A stretch of DNA of 64,000 nt from Arthrobacter terricola (GTDB taxonomy: Bacteria > Actinomycetota > Actinomycetes > Actinomycetales > Micrococcaceae): contig NZ_SMRU01000016.1 of NCBI RefSeq assembly GCF_004354015.1, forward strand, positions 1 through 64,000, in the 5' to 3' direction. Shown piece after piece: positions 33,916 through 43,296 of this stretch. The position numbers and the translations under genes were made by a program. Below the pieces are notes generated by a model that was given only the letters and a program-made list of their open reading frames with translations, searched no databases and had not been told where the DNA came from. Numbering within the stretch: the first letter of the stretch is position 1; each line of letters starts with the position of its first letter.

Positions 33916-35106
33916 TCAGCGTGCTCCGAGAAGGTGTTCGATGAAAAGCTGCTGGAGCTTCACGAATCCGAAGCCTTTGCCACCGAAGTAGGCATCGGCG
34001 TCGAAGTCTTCGTAGGAGGACTTGTCGGCCCGCAGCTGCTCGTAGCCCTCGCCCGGGTTCAGCGTGGGTTCGTTGATTTCCGAGACGCGCGAAGCCTCAA
34101 GTGCGGCCTGGACCTCAGGATCGGCACGGAACGCCTTCGAGCGCTCCTTGAGGAGGAGGTAGGTCTGCATGTTCGCCGCAGCGGAGTCCCACACACCGTT
34201 GATGTCCTCGGTCCGGCTGGGCTTGTAGTCGAAGTGCCGCGGGCCCTGGTAAGACGGGCCACCGTCAGGGCCGCCGTTTTCGAGCAGATCGACCAAGGAG
34301 AACGCATTCTGCAGGTCGCCATGGCCGAACACAAGGTCTTGGTCGAACTTGATGCTTCGCTGGCCGTTCAAGTCGATGTGGAAGAGCTTGCCTTGGTAGA
34401 GGGCTTGGGCGATTCCGTGGGTGAAGTTAAGGCCGGCCATCTGCTCGTGTCCCGTTTCGGGGTTGATGCCCACGAGTTCCGGGCGTTCCAAGGTTTCGAT
34501 GAATGCAAGGGCGTGGCCGAGGGTGGGAAGGAGGATGTCACCGCGGGGTTCATTCGGCTTCGGCTCGATGGCGAAACGGATGTTGTAGCCCTTGTCAGTC
34601 ACATAGTCGCCAAGGAGGTTCACGGCCTCGCGGTAGCGTTCCAGCGCTCCTCGGATGTCCTTTGCTGCGTCGTATTCACTGCCTTCGCGGCCACCCCACA
34701 TGACGAAAGTTTCGGCGCCGAGTTCCGCCGCGAGGTCGATATTGTCGAGCACCTTGCGCAGGGCAAAGCGACGGACGCCGCGGTCATTGCTCGTAAAGCC
34801 CCCATCTTTGAAGACCGGGTGGCTGAACAGATTAGTGGTAACCATGGGAACCACCATTCCGGTCGCCTTCAAGGCACCCTTCAGTCGGTCGATCTCACGC
34901 TGGCGGTCGGCGGCCGAGCATCCGAAAGGGAAGAGGTCATTGTCGTGGAAGGTGATGCCGTAGGCACCGAGGTCGCTGAGCCTGTTCACCGCTTCCACAG
35001 TGTCGAGAGGCGGGCGGGTGGCCGAACCGAACTGGTCCTGGGCCTCCCACCCAACTGTCCATAGGCCGAATGAGAACTTGTCTTCGCGAGTGGGCTGAAT
35101 CGCCAT
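33916..35106 (-). CDS. xylA: Xylose isomerase
   Basis: 396 residues, the short actinobacterial (class I) type. It converts D-xylose to D-xylulose. Catalytic and metal-binding segments are present: [12 protein letters not shown] (catalytic His), [28 protein letters not shown] (metal Glu and Lys), [16 protein letters not shown] and [22 protein letters not shown]. The ATG follows a 78-base leader from a predicted promoter at 35191-35218 that a palindrome overlaps. It is divergent from the alditol oxidase gene. Confidence 0.95.
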   Translation of the reverse strand: MAIQPTREDKFSFGLWTVGWEAQDQFGSATRPPLDTVEAVNRLSDLGAYGITFHDNDLFPFGCSAADRQREIDRLKGALKATGMVVPMVTTNLFSHPVFKDGGFTSNDRGVRRFALRKVLDNIDLAAELGAETFVMWGGREGSEYDAAKDIRGALERYREAVNLLGDYVTDKGYNIRFAIEPKPNEPRGDILLPTLGHALAFIETLERPELVGINPETGHEQMAGLNFTHGIAQALYQGKLFHIDLNGQRSIKFDQDLVFGHGDLQNAFSLVDLLENGGPDGGPSYQGPRHFDYKPSRTEDINGVWDSAAANMQTYLLLKERSKAFRADPEVQAALEASRVSEINEPTLNPGEGYEQLRADKSSYEDFDADAYFGGKGFGFVKLQQLFIEHLLGAR

Positions 35107-35162
35107 TGAATGCTCCGGGTGGTTGTGTCGGGTGCCGCGGGTCGGTGGATTGACGAGCGGGT

Positions 35163-35187
35163 TAGCGAAAAACGAATTGTTTCGCTA
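35163..35187. promoter_or_regulatory. XylR operator candidate
   Basis: TAGCGAAA (35163-35170) and TTTCGCTA (35180-35187) are perfect 8-base arms nine bases apart. They cover the predicted xylA transcription start, as expected for a ROK-type xylose repressor such as the one encoded at 36614. Confidence 0.68.
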
Positions 35188-35190
35188 CCA

Positions 35191-35218
35191 AACATATTAT
35201 GTATTCTGCGAATGTCAA
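35191..35218 (-). promoter_or_regulatory. xylA promoter
   Basis: On the minus strand, -35 TTGACA (35218-35213) and -10 TATGTT (35196-35191) are spaced by 16 bases, immediately upstream of the candidate XylR operator. Confidence 0.7.
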
Positions 35219-35343
35219 CCACTTCGTCCCGGAATCTTCAGGATCAAAAATCACCGAAAAACCCTGGCGCACGCGGACCGACCCTGTTATGTTGTTGAGG
35301 ACATCAAATAGGGACGCAGGTCCTCGGAACGAAGGAATCAACC

Positions 35344-36603
35344 GTGACTGATCAGCTGGTGGCGGAACGCAACTGGGCAGGAAACTACAGCTACCTGGCA
35401 CCTCGGATTGTCCATCCGGAGAGCGTGGCCGAACTCCAGTCACTCGTGGCCGACGCGCAACGAGTTCGCGCGCTCGGATCCCGGCATTCATTCAATTCCA
35501 TTGCGGATTCGGCGGGCACTCTCACGGTGCTTGACCGTCTGGAGCCGGACATCCGGATAGACGCTGCCAACATGACAGTTACGGTGAGCGGCGGCACCCG
35601 TTACGGGACGCTCGCGGCGGAACTTCAGCGCCAAGGTTTTGCCCTCCACAACTTGGCCTCGCTGCCGCACATTTCCATCGCCGGCGCCGTCGCTACCGCA
35701 ACCCACGGGTCCGGGGACGCCAACGCCAACCTGGCCGCGGCTGTCGCTGGCCTCCGAATGGTGACGGCGGACGGCAATCTCCTCACCGCACGCCGCGGGG
35801 ACGAAGACTTCGCCGGCATGGTTGTGGGACTGGGTGCACTCGGCATCGTCACCGAACTGACTTTGGACATTCAGCCGAGCTTTGACGTCGCCCAGAATGT
35901 CTTCGAAAACCTCAGTTGGGAGCGTGTACTCGACGACTTCGACAACGTCACGTCCTCCGCTTACAGCGTCAGCCTTTTCACTGATTGGAGCGGCGAAACC
36001 ATCGGTCAGGCATGGCTGAAACGGCGCAGCAGCGATTCGGTTCCGGACGTGTTCTTCGGCGGCACCCCCGCCACCGAAGCCCGCCACCCTCTTCCGGGCG
36101 TATCGGGCAGTAACTGCACGCAGCAGCTTGGTGTTCCCGGCCAATGGTCCGATCGGCTCGCCCATTTCCGGATGGAATTCACTCCGAGCCAGGGCGAAGA
36201 ACTGCAAAGCGAATATCTGGTTCCCCGCGAGCACGCGGTCGAGGCCCTGCGAACCATGCGGAGGCTCTCCGACGTCGTCACTCCCCTGCTCCTCGTCGGC
36301 GAGATCCGCACGGTGGCAGCTGACGACCTCTGGTTGAGTGCCAACTACGGCCGCGACGGCATTGGACTTCACTTCACGTGGCGCCAGGATCAGCCGGCCG
36401 TCGAGGCCATCCTGCCGCTGATCGAATCAGAGCTGGCGCCCTTCGCAACAAGGCCGCACTGGGGCAAACTCTTCAACGCGGACGCTGCCGCAATCGCTCC
36501 CTTGTATCCGCGCTTCGCCGACTTCATCGCTTTGGCAAACCGCCTCGACCCGTCCGGAAAGTTCCGTAACGACTTCCTCGACCGCACGGTGTTCGGGAGC
36601 TGA
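35344..36603 (+). CDS. Alditol (xylitol/sorbitol) oxidase
   Basis: 419 residues, matching the soluble AldO/XyoA family (Streptomyces AldO has 418). It oxidises xylitol or sorbitol at C1 to the aldose, reducing oxygen to hydrogen peroxide. His48 in GSRHSFN is the residue that carries covalent FAD in the family. The FAD-binding PCMH segment is ASLPHISIAGAVATATHGSG, and the C-terminal HWGKLF is conserved. The GTG start has GAAGGAA ahead. It is divergent from xylAB and upstream of the ROK repressor. In this setting it would turn xylitol into xylose to feed XylA. Confidence 0.88.
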   Translation: MTDQLVAERNWAGNYSYLAPRIVHPESVAELQSLVADAQRVRALGSRHSFNSIADSAGTLTVLDRLEPDIRIDAANMTVTVSGGTRYGTLAAELQRQGFALHNLASLPHISIAGAVATATHGSGDANANLAAAVAGLRMVTADGNLLTARRGDEDFAGMVVGLGALGIVTELTLDIQPSFDVAQNVFENLSWERVLDDFDNVTSSAYSVSLFTDWSGETIGQAWLKRRSSDSVPDVFFGGTPATEARHPLPGVSGSNCTQQLGVPGQWSDRLAHFRMEFTPSQGEELQSEYLVPREHAVEALRTMRRLSDVVTPLLLVGEIRTVAADDLWLSANYGRDGIGLHFTWRQDQPAVEAILPLIESELAPFATRPHWGKLFNADAAAIAPLYPRFADFIALANRLDPSGKFRNDFLDRTVFGS

Positions 36604-36613
36604 TATTGTCGCG

Positions 36614-37855
36614 ATGATGCCCTCCCCAACCCGCAGTCCCGCCCTAGCCAGCGAGCCGGACCCGTCACGCCGCAACAACTTGGCCCTGCTCACTTCATTG
36701 ATCCATCACAATGGCCTGCTCAGCCGAGCGCAACTCACTAAACAGACCGGGCTGAACCGTTCCACGGTAGGCACGCTGATCGGGCAGCTGGTGGATCTCG
36801 AAGTGGTTTATGAGGCAGCACCCTCCGGGGAGGCCCAAGTGGGAAGGCCGAGCCCCATCGTCCATCCTCGGCCGTCCATCGCGGCTTTGGCGGTGAACCC
36901 GGAGATCGACGCTGTAACTATCGGTTTGGTCGGGCTCGGCGGAAAAGTCCAGAAGAAGATCCGCTTCGAAACCGAGAGGATCCCCACGGCCAAGGAAGCT
37001 GTGAACATCGCTGCAGCAGTCATTGCGGGGATGCGGTCCGAGCTCGATACGGCCTACAGGATCACCGGGGTGGGCATCGCCGTACCCGGACTAGTCAACC
37101 TTGAGGACGGGGTGGTGCGGCACGCTCCGCATCTGGGTTGGCTGAACGAACCGGTGGCAAGCATGCTCAGCGAGGCCACCGGCTATCCTTGCCACGCTGC
37201 AAACGACGCCTCCCTCGGCGCCGAGGGCGAACTCCTTTTCGGCGCGGGCGCCGGCCAGCGCAATTTGATCTACCTCAACGGCGGGGCCAGCGGTATCGGC
37301 AGTGGAATCATTGCTGGTGGCGCGTTGCTTCGAGGCGCATCAGGCTACGCCGGGGAGCTTGGGCACACTTTCGTACGCACGTCCGGCAAACCGTGCCATT
37401 GCGGCGCCACCGGCTGCCTCGAAACCGAAGTCTCGCAATCATCCCTCTTTGAACTAGCCGGGCTCAGTGGAGGAGATGCCAGCCAACTTGAGGCGGCCCT
37501 CAGTGGGAACCTGAGCGAAGCCGTTGCCGCGGAAGTGAACCGCCAGCTCGAGTATCTTGGCATCGCGCTCCGCAATGTGGTGAACACCTTCAACCCCGAG
37601 TCGATCGTTCTGGGCGGATTTCTTGGCGTCCTGCACTCTTTATCTCCGGGCACGCTCGAAGCATTCATCGAGTCCCAAGCGATGGACGGCCCGTCCGGCG
37701 AAGTCAAGATCCACCGCGCCGCCCTCGGTTCGGATCTGATGATGATCGGCGCCGCCGAACTCGCCTTCACGCAGTTCCTCGCTGACCCTGCCGGCACCTT
37801 GTCCGCTCTTCCCTTGAATAAGGTCGACTTTGTCCATGCCGTCCTCCCCGACTAA
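36614..37855 (+). CDS. xylR: ROK-family repressor, xylose regulator type
   Basis: 413 residues. An N-terminal winged helix-turn-helix (LLTSLIHHNGLLSRAQLTKQ, then TGLNRSTVGTLIGQLVD) is joined to a ROK sugar-binding domain. The zinc motif CHCGATGCLE and the ROK signature GGASGIGSGIIAGGALLRGA are intact. It follows the alditol oxidase gene by ten bases. The location among xylA, xylB and aldose epimerase genes makes a xylose-responsive repressor the best call, with the 35163-35187 palindrome as its candidate site. The start may be either of two adjacent ATG codons (36614 or 36617). Confidence 0.87.
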   Translation: MMPSPTRSPALASEPDPSRRNNLALLTSLIHHNGLLSRAQLTKQTGLNRSTVGTLIGQLVDLEVVYEAAPSGEAQVGRPSPIVHPRPSIAALAVNPEIDAVTIGLVGLGGKVQKKIRFETERIPTAKEAVNIAAAVIAGMRSELDTAYRITGVGIAVPGLVNLEDGVVRHAPHLGWLNEPVASMLSEATGYPCHAANDASLGAEGELLFGAGAGQRNLIYLNGGASGIGSGIIAGGALLRGASGYAGELGHTFVRTSGKPCHCGATGCLETEVSQSSLFELAGLSGGDASQLEAALSGNLSEAVAAEVNRQLEYLGIALRNVVNTFNPESIVLGGFLGVLHSLSPGTLEAFIESQAMDGPSGEVKIHRAALGSDLMMIGAAELAFTQFLADPAGTLSALPLNKVDFVHAVLPD

Positions 37856-38882
37856 CACCGCGCCGCCCTCCCCAGCGCCGTCAGGCGACGAAGTGTCAGC
37901 AGCCGCTTCATCGTCCCCGGTAGGCGCCGGCATTACATCGCCCATGGGCGAGCATCACGAACTCAGGGCCACCCTTGGCGGCCGAAGCCAGCGGGTCGTA
38001 GTCACTGAGGTCGCCGCGAGCCTGCGCGAACTGCAAGTGGACGGCATCGAACTCATCCAGGACTACCCCACCGATGCCCAACCGCCTTGGTGCTCGGGGT
38101 GGGTATTGGTTCCGTGGCCCAATCGAGTGGCAGGCGGCGCATGGACATACGACGGCGTCGTCCAGCAGTTGGAGATCACTGAACCCGAGCTGGGTAACGC
38201 CCTCCATGGCTTGCTGACACGTGCCCCCTACCGCGTCTCAGCGCGCACCACGGACAGCATCACCCTCGCCGTCGGGATCTCGCCCCAGGCGGGGTACCCC
38301 TTCGAACTCGCGACGTCGGTCCGCTACCAACTCGTCGAGGACGGTCTGCTCGTTACCCATCGGATTGAAAACACCGGAAGTCATGCGGCGCCGGTTGCGA
38401 TTGGTGCGCACCCGTTCCTCCGGCTCGGTACGGTGCCGACAGAAGAGCTCACGCTGTACATCAACGCTGATACCCATATCGAGGTGGACGAACGCCTCAA
38501 CCCGAGCGGCATCACCACGGACGTGGAAGGCACGAAAAACGACTTCCGCACTGGCCAGTTGGTGGGTCGTGTGGACCTCGACGACGCGTGGAGTGGCGTC
38601 CGCCGCGAAGCCGACGGACGCTCCGTGCACTACCTCGAAGCACCGGACGGAAGCCAGGTCCAGATGTTCATGGACGCCTCCTTCGGGTACATCCAGGCCT
38701 TCACCACTACCGAGTTCGCCACCACCGGCGGCATGGTTACCGCCGTCGCCGTCGAACCGATGACAGCACCCGCGGACGCTTTCAACAGCGGTGAAGGGCT
38801 TCGTTGGCTCGAACCCGGGGACGTTTGGGAAGCCAGTTGGGGCATCCGGCACCGGCACCCTGGCGGTTCCAGGCTCGCATAG
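37836..38882 (+). CDS. Aldose 1-epimerase family protein
   Basis: Up to 348 residues in the galactose-mutarotase fold. It interconverts alpha and beta anomers of sugars such as xylose. Visible are PWPNRVAGGAWTYDG, the catalytic His region ALHGLLTRAPY, IGAHPFLRLG and the catalytic Glu in VAVEPMTAPADAFNSGEG. The ATG at 37836 overlaps the xylR end by 20 bases, but the first 35 residues are Ser/Pro/Ala-rich and a second ATG at 37945 gives the more usual length (about 312), so the start is open. It closes the xylose cluster. Confidence 0.85.
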   Translation: MPSSPTNTAPPSPAPSGDEVSAAASSSPVGAGITSPMGEHHELRATLGGRSQRVVVTEVAASLRELQVDGIELIQDYPTDAQPPWCSGWVLVPWPNRVAGGAWTYDGVVQQLEITEPELGNALHGLLTRAPYRVSARTTDSITLAVGISPQAGYPFELATSVRYQLVEDGLLVTHRIENTGSHAAPVAIGAHPFLRLGTVPTEELTLYINADTHIEVDERLNPSGITTDVEGTKNDFRTGQLVGRVDLDDAWSGVRREADGRSVHYLEAPDGSQVQMFMDASFGYIQAFTTTEFATTGGMVTAVAVEPMTAPADAFNSGEGLRWLEPGDVWEASWGIRHRHPGGSRLA

Positions 38883-38977
38883 GTCCCCACGGCGGGCAAC
38901 CCAAGTACCGTGCATATATAGGCAATTGCGAGATTTATGCGCGGGTCGCCGGCCAAACCCCGCGTCGCCAGCAAACC

Positions 38978-40165
38978 CTACCCCTCCCCAGGCCAGCCCG
39001 TGTACGACTCCGCCAGGTACGCCCGGGCATGCCGGGAGGAGACTACGGAGTGGAGTTCACCGATCTGTCGGGCGCGGCTGAAATCGTCGGCGTCCGGCGC
39101 GGTGTGGAGCATCGAAGTCATCCAGTAGGAAAAATGCTGGGCTTTCCAGACCCGTTCCAGGGCGCGGTCGCTGTAGGAATCCAGCAACCAAGAAGATCCG
39201 TTGCCGTAGAAGGAATCGAGGCCTTCGAAGAGCACCTTGACGTCGTGAAGCGCGAGGTTGAGTCCTTTGGCGCCGGTCGGAGGGACGGTGTGCGCGGCGT
39301 CGCCGGCGAGGAACAGGTTACCGTGGCGCATGGGGGTTTGGACGAAGCTTCGGAACGGCAAGACCATTTTTTCGAGGACCGGGCCTTCCTTGATTTCGAA
39401 GCCGTTGCCGTTGATGCGTTTGCGGAATTCGGACCAGATGCGTTCGTCGTCCCAATCGGCCACGTTTTCCTTGGGGTCGCACTGGAAGTACATGCGTTGC
39501 ACGTCTTCGGTGCGTTGGGAGATGAGGGCAAAGCCGTTCGCGGAGTTCGCGTAGATGAGTTCGTCGGAGCTCCGCGGGGCTTGGGCGAGGATGCCGAACC
39601 AGGCGAAGGGGTATTCGTGGAAGTGCCGCTTACGCTTCGCTTCGGGAATCTGCGAGCGGCAGTGGCTCCGTGAACCGTCGGCGCCCACCAGGAAGTCGGC
39701 CTGGATCTCGAAGTCCTGTCCGTCAGCATCGGTGAACCGGACCGTCGGCCTGCCCTCAAGATCGTCGATGGTGGTGTCCGTGACGCTGTACCGGACGTCG
39801 CCGCCGTCGATATTCCGTCGTGCGGCGAGGTCGATGAAAACGTCGGTCTGCGGGTAAAGCCACACGGATTCGCCCACGAGTTCCTTGAAATCGATCCGGT
39901 GGCTTTCGCCATTGAAGCGCAGCTCGATGCCGTCGTGGCGGTCGCCGTCGCGCAGCACCCGGTCCGAAACGCCGCTGTCCACGAGCAGGTTCACGGAGCC
40001 GTGCTCAAGGATGCCCGCGCGGACGGTTTCGGCGATCTGCTGGTGGCTGCGGACTTCGATCACGATCGATTCGATGCCCGATGTTGCCAGCAAGTGGGAG
40101 AGCATGAGGCCGGCCGGACCGGCGCCCATGATGGCCACTTGGGTGGTGATGACTTTGCGTGCCAC
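38978..40165 (-). CDS. pobA: 4-hydroxybenzoate 3-monooxygenase
   Basis: 395 residues, the length of the flavoprotein PobA (394 in Pseudomonas). It hydroxylates 4-hydroxybenzoate to protocatechuate with NAD(P)H and oxygen. FAD motifs are VAIMGAGPAGLMLSHLL, FLVGADGSRSHCR and FLAGDAAHTVPPTGAKGLNLALHD; the substrate region FFAWFGILAQ-like and QRMYFQCDP are typical. The GTG at 40165 has GAGGAA ahead; a longer in-frame reading to 40690 overlaps the regulator gene and is rejected. It lies 113 bases downstream of an IclR-type gene on the same strand. Its product would join the protocatechuate made by the 17.7-kb monooxygenase. Confidence 0.93.
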   Translation of the reverse strand: MARKVITTQVAIMGAGPAGLMLSHLLATSGIESIVIEVRSHQQIAETVRAGILEHGSVNLLVDSGVSDRVLRDGDRHDGIELRFNGESHRIDFKELVGESVWLYPQTDVFIDLAARRNIDGGDVRYSVTDTTIDDLEGRPTVRFTDADGQDFEIQADFLVGADGSRSHCRSQIPEAKRKRHFHEYPFAWFGILAQAPRSSDELIYANSANGFALISQRTEDVQRMYFQCDPKENVADWDDERIWSEFRKRINGNGFEIKEGPVLEKMVLPFRSFVQTPMRHGNLFLAGDAAHTVPPTGAKGLNLALHDVKVLFEGLDSFYGNGSSWLLDSYSDRALERVWKAQHFSYWMTSMLHTAPDADDFSRARQIGELHSVVSSRHARAYLAESYTGWPGEG

Positions 40166-40278
40166 GGTTCCTCGCTTCGTTGCGGAGTGCGGTTGGAGTG
40201 CGGTTCCGGAGTCCGGTAATGCACACCAGTGTGACGCGCGCCCCATGCGAGGCGTTAGCCGAATTCCGATCAACGGAA

Positions 40279-41019
40279 TTATTCGGCGAGTCGCCGGCCA
40301 ATTCCTCGAGCCGCCGTCTGCAAGGCCGGCACCAGCGCCTGCAGGCGCATTTCCGCGAGGGGAACCACCACACCGAGCGCTGCCACCGTTCGCCGCTTCA
40401 TGTTGCGGACGGGCACCGCGATCCCCCACGTGTCCGGATCCACCGCGCCCGCCAGCTGGGCATAGCCCTGCTGGGCGGTTTCGGCGAGAAGGTGGCGCAC
40501 GACGTCGGCCGTCACCCTGCCGGCAGGGTCGCTGAACTGTTCGAGGTACTCCGCCTGACGCTCGCGGGGCTGGTTGGCCATAAGCGCAAGCCCGACCGAG
40601 GAAATGTGGACGGGCATGCGGCCGGCCACGCGGGCGCGGTTGGCCACCGAACCCCTGCGGGACAACCGCTCGACAAACAATGCCTCCCAACCATCCAGGA
40701 CGGCAAGGTTCACGTTCTGGTTCAGCACCTGCTGGATGTCTTCCATGAACGGAACCGCGGCCTGGCGCAACGCCAAAGTAGGCGAATTGCGGTTGACGAG
40801 CTCCCAGAGCCTCATGCCCAAGCGGACGTTGCCGGCGGCACCGAGTTCCAGGAGCCCGTGTTCGGCGAGTTGGCGGACCAGCCGATGCGTGCTGGTGAGC
40901 GGCAGTCCCGCCGTCGCAGCCAGTTCCGAAAGCCGCAATGACGACGAACCTTCGGGAAAAGCCTCAATGATCCGCACTATCCGGTCCACCACGGAATCGC
41001 CGGACGCCGAGTTGGCCAC
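40279..41019 (-). CDS. IclR-family regulator, probable controller of pobA
   Basis: 246 residues. An N-terminal winged HTH (IVRIIEAFPEGSSSLRLSEL, then AATAGLPLTSTHRLVRQLAEHGLLE) is followed by the IclR effector domain (VLDGWEALFVERLS, MPVHISSVGLALMA, IAVPVRNMKRRTVAALGVVVP). The GTG start is preceded by GAGGG. Many IclR proteins (PobR, PcaR, PcaU) control 4-hydroxybenzoate and protocatechuate genes, and this gene precedes pobA on the same strand. Activator or repressor cannot be told. Confidence 0.85.
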   Translation of the reverse strand: MANSASGDSVVDRIVRIIEAFPEGSSSLRLSELAATAGLPLTSTHRLVRQLAEHGLLELGAAGNVRLGMRLWELVNRNSPTLALRQAAVPFMEDIQQVLNQNVNLAVLDGWEALFVERLSRRGSVANRARVAGRMPVHISSVGLALMANQPRERQAEYLEQFSDPAGRVTADVVRHLLAETAQQGYAQLAGAVDPDTWGIAVPVRNMKRRTVAALGVVVPLAEMRLQALVPALQTAARGIGRRLAE

Positions 41020-41027
41020 GCACGCCC

Positions 41028-41618
41028 TCAGAATCCGGCAGGGAGCAAGCCCATTGAAATCCGGGCGGCGGCCTCGAGGATGTCTTCCTCGTCGGCGTCG
41101 ACATCGCGGGCAGCCATCCCAAGCATGTTGATGGTCAGCAGGGCGAATCGGACCCTCAACTGATCTTCCACGCTGGCACCGGGAGGAGTGAGGACGGCGA
41201 AAAGCTCCGCGACGACGGCGGCCATCCCCTCTTCTTGTCCGGCTTCGGACTTGAGTTCCCTGACAAGCCGGTAGTTGGAGCCGAGGAAACGGAACATGCG
41301 CAGTCCTTGGGCATGCACGATCGCGGTCCACTGCTCAATCACGGCCCGGCGCAATTCCGCGCTGGGCTCCTGAGTCCGCGCCCAAACCACGAGGTCGGCA
41401 ATTTGCCCGCGCATGGTTTCCATCAATGCGCGGACAATGTCTTCCTTGCTTTTGAAGTGGTAGTAGAGCGCGGCCTTGGTAAAACCAAGTTCCTCGGCGA
41501 TCTGCCTCATCGACGTCGACTCGTAACCCTGCTCGGAAAAGAGGCGCAGGGCGACCGCCTGGATGTTTGCACGGGTCCCGCCCACCGACGGAACAGTCGC
41601 GTCGCTCAAAAGTGTCAT
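41028..41618 (-). CDS. TetR-family repressor of a multidrug exporter
   Basis: 196 residues. HTH region AVALRLFSEQGYESTSMRQI with AEELGFTKAALYYHFKSKED is classic TetR. The ATG at 41618 follows AAGGAA; an upstream in-frame start at 41654 would run to the operator. It is divergent from a DHA2-family MFS gene, with two tandem 18-bp operator-like sites between, the usual arrangement of drug-responsive repressors. Nine bases separate its stop from the IclR gene start. Confidence 0.88.
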   Translation of the reverse strand: MTLLSDATVPSVGGTRANIQAVALRLFSEQGYESTSMRQIAEELGFTKAALYYHFKSKEDIVRALMETMRGQIADLVVWARTQEPSAELRRAVIEQWTAIVHAQGLRMFRFLGSNYRLVRELKSEAGQEEGMAAVVAELFAVLTPPGASVEDQLRVRFALLTINMLGMAARDVDADEEDILEAAARISMGLLPAGF

Positions 41619-41653
41619 GTGCGTACTTTCCTTGATACTCAGCCGGCTTGCCA

Positions 41654-41694
41654 ACTAACCGGCCGGTAAGTACCATACTAACCGAGCGGTAAGT
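41654..41694. promoter_or_regulatory. Tandem TetR operators
   Basis: ACTAACCGGCCGGTAAGT (41654-41671) and ACTAACCGAGCGGTAAGT (41677-41694) differ at two positions and are each near-palindromic. Their centres are 23 bases apart, between the TetR and MFS genes. Confidence 0.85.
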
Positions 41695-41729
41695 GGACCG
41701 CAAAGACATCTTCCTAAGGACTCCAACGC

Positions 41730-43286
41730 ATGAAAGCTGAACAGGATCCAATGCCCGCCCGGCTATCGCCGCGGCAGATCGTGACCGCCATGAGCGGGCT
41801 CATCATTGCCATGCTGCTAGCCCAACTGGACAACATGATCGTTGCCCCGGCACTTCCGACCATCGTCGGTGAACTCGGTGGAATGGACCATCTCGCGTGG
41901 GTCACCACTGGATATGTCCTCGCGTCTACCGTAGCTACGCCGATTTGGGGCAAGCTCGGCGACATCTTTGGACACCGCCGCACTTTCATGACGTCGATCG
42001 CCGTGTTCCTCCTCGGATCGGCGCTCTGCGGAATGAGCCAGGACATGGCGCAGCTCATCGGTTTCCGCGCATTCCAAGGCCTCGGCGCAGGCGGCCTGAT
42101 GGTCGGAATCATGGCAGCGATCGGGCTCATGGTCCCGCCACGCGAACGCGGCAAGTACCAGGGCATCATGATGGCCGTCATGCCGTTGGCCATGATCGGC
42201 GGCCCGCTGCTGGGCGGTTTCATCACGGACAACGCGTCCTGGCGCTGGGCGTTCTACGTCAACCTGCCCCTCGGCATCCTTTCCTTGGTGGTGTGCTGGT
42301 TCACCCTCAAATTGCCTAAGCAGAACCGGACGGAGAAGGTCCGCATCGACTGGTGGGGCTCCGCAGTATTGACCGTCTGGATCACCGCACTCGTGCTCAT
42401 GCTCAGCTGGGGCGGAAGCCAGTACGACTGGAACTCGCCTGAAATCATCGGACTCGGCGCGATTGCCGCCGTCGGGCTCATCGTCTTCCTGGTGATCGAA
42501 AACAAAGCCGCCGAACCGGTCATCCCGCTTCGCCTCTTCAACAGCAGCAACTTCTCGCTCGCGAATGCTCTCGGTTTCATCGTCGGGTTCGCCATGTTCG
42601 GCGGCATCACCTTCCTGCCCCAGTTCCAGCAGTACGTCCAGGGCCAGTCCGCTACCAACAGCGGCCTCCTGCTGATGCCGATGATGATCGCCGCAATGGT
42701 GGTTTCGCTGAGCGGCGGCCTCGTCATCACCCGCACCGGGCACTACAAGTCGCTCCCGGTCATCGGGTCCGCGCTCATGGCTGTTGGACTGTATCTCTTC
42801 TCGACCATGGGCCTGGACACTCCGGCGTGGCAGTCGGGCGTCTACATGGCCGTGCTCGGCGCAGGCATGGGCTGCATGATGCAGACCACCAACCTCATCG
42901 CCCAGAACAGCGTGCAGATCACGGACATCGGCGCCGCAACCGGTACCAGCACCTTCGCCCGTAACATGGGCGGCTCCCTCGGAATCTCGGTCCTCGGATC
43001 GATCTACGCCAATCGCCTCACCGACACCATGGGCAACGGTGGCGGCGGCGGACTCCACCAGAGCGGACAGATCACGCCCGCAGCCCTGCACCAATTGCCC
43101 CAGGCCATCCAGGACCTGTTCAAGACCGCCGTGACCAACGGCATCCAGAGCGTGTTCCTGTGGGCCGCAATCGTGGCCGCCGTCGGGTTCGTCCTGGCGA
43201 TGTTCATCCGCCACGTCCCGCTCCGCGGACACGCCCCGACTCCCACCGCGGCAGCGGAAGCCACCGCGGAAGAACTCGCCTTCTAG
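41730..43286 (+). CDS. DHA2-family (EmrB/QacA-type) drug:proton antiporter
   Basis: 518 residues with about 14 membrane segments. The loop 2-3 motif is GKLGDIFGHRRTF, and motif C-like GIMAAIGLMVPPRERG and GPLLGGFITDNASWRW are as in QacA/EmrB exporters. The first Asp-containing segment MLLAQLDNMIVAPALPTIVG is typical of DHA2. It would expel lipophilic or aromatic compounds from the cell. It is divergent from the TetR gene and controlled through the tandem operators. A second in-frame ATG lies seven codons in. A 40-bp perfect palindrome follows the stop. Confidence 0.9.
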   Translation: MKAEQDPMPARLSPRQIVTAMSGLIIAMLLAQLDNMIVAPALPTIVGELGGMDHLAWVTTGYVLASTVATPIWGKLGDIFGHRRTFMTSIAVFLLGSALCGMSQDMAQLIGFRAFQGLGAGGLMVGIMAAIGLMVPPRERGKYQGIMMAVMPLAMIGGPLLGGFITDNASWRWAFYVNLPLGILSLVVCWFTLKLPKQNRTEKVRIDWWGSAVLTVWITALVLMLSWGGSQYDWNSPEIIGLGAIAAVGLIVFLVIENKAAEPVIPLRLFNSSNFSLANALGFIVGFAMFGGITFLPQFQQYVQGQSATNSGLLLMPMMIAAMVVSLSGGLVITRTGHYKSLPVIGSALMAVGLYLFSTMGLDTPAWQSGVYMAVLGAGMGCMMQTTNLIAQNSVQITDIGAATGTSTFARNMGGSLGISVLGSIYANRLTDTMGNGGGGGLHQSGQITPAALHQLPQAIQDLFKTAVTNGIQSVFLWAAIVAAVGFVLAMFIRHVPLRGHAPTPTAAAEATAEELAF

Positions 43287-43296
43287 GAGCGCTTTC

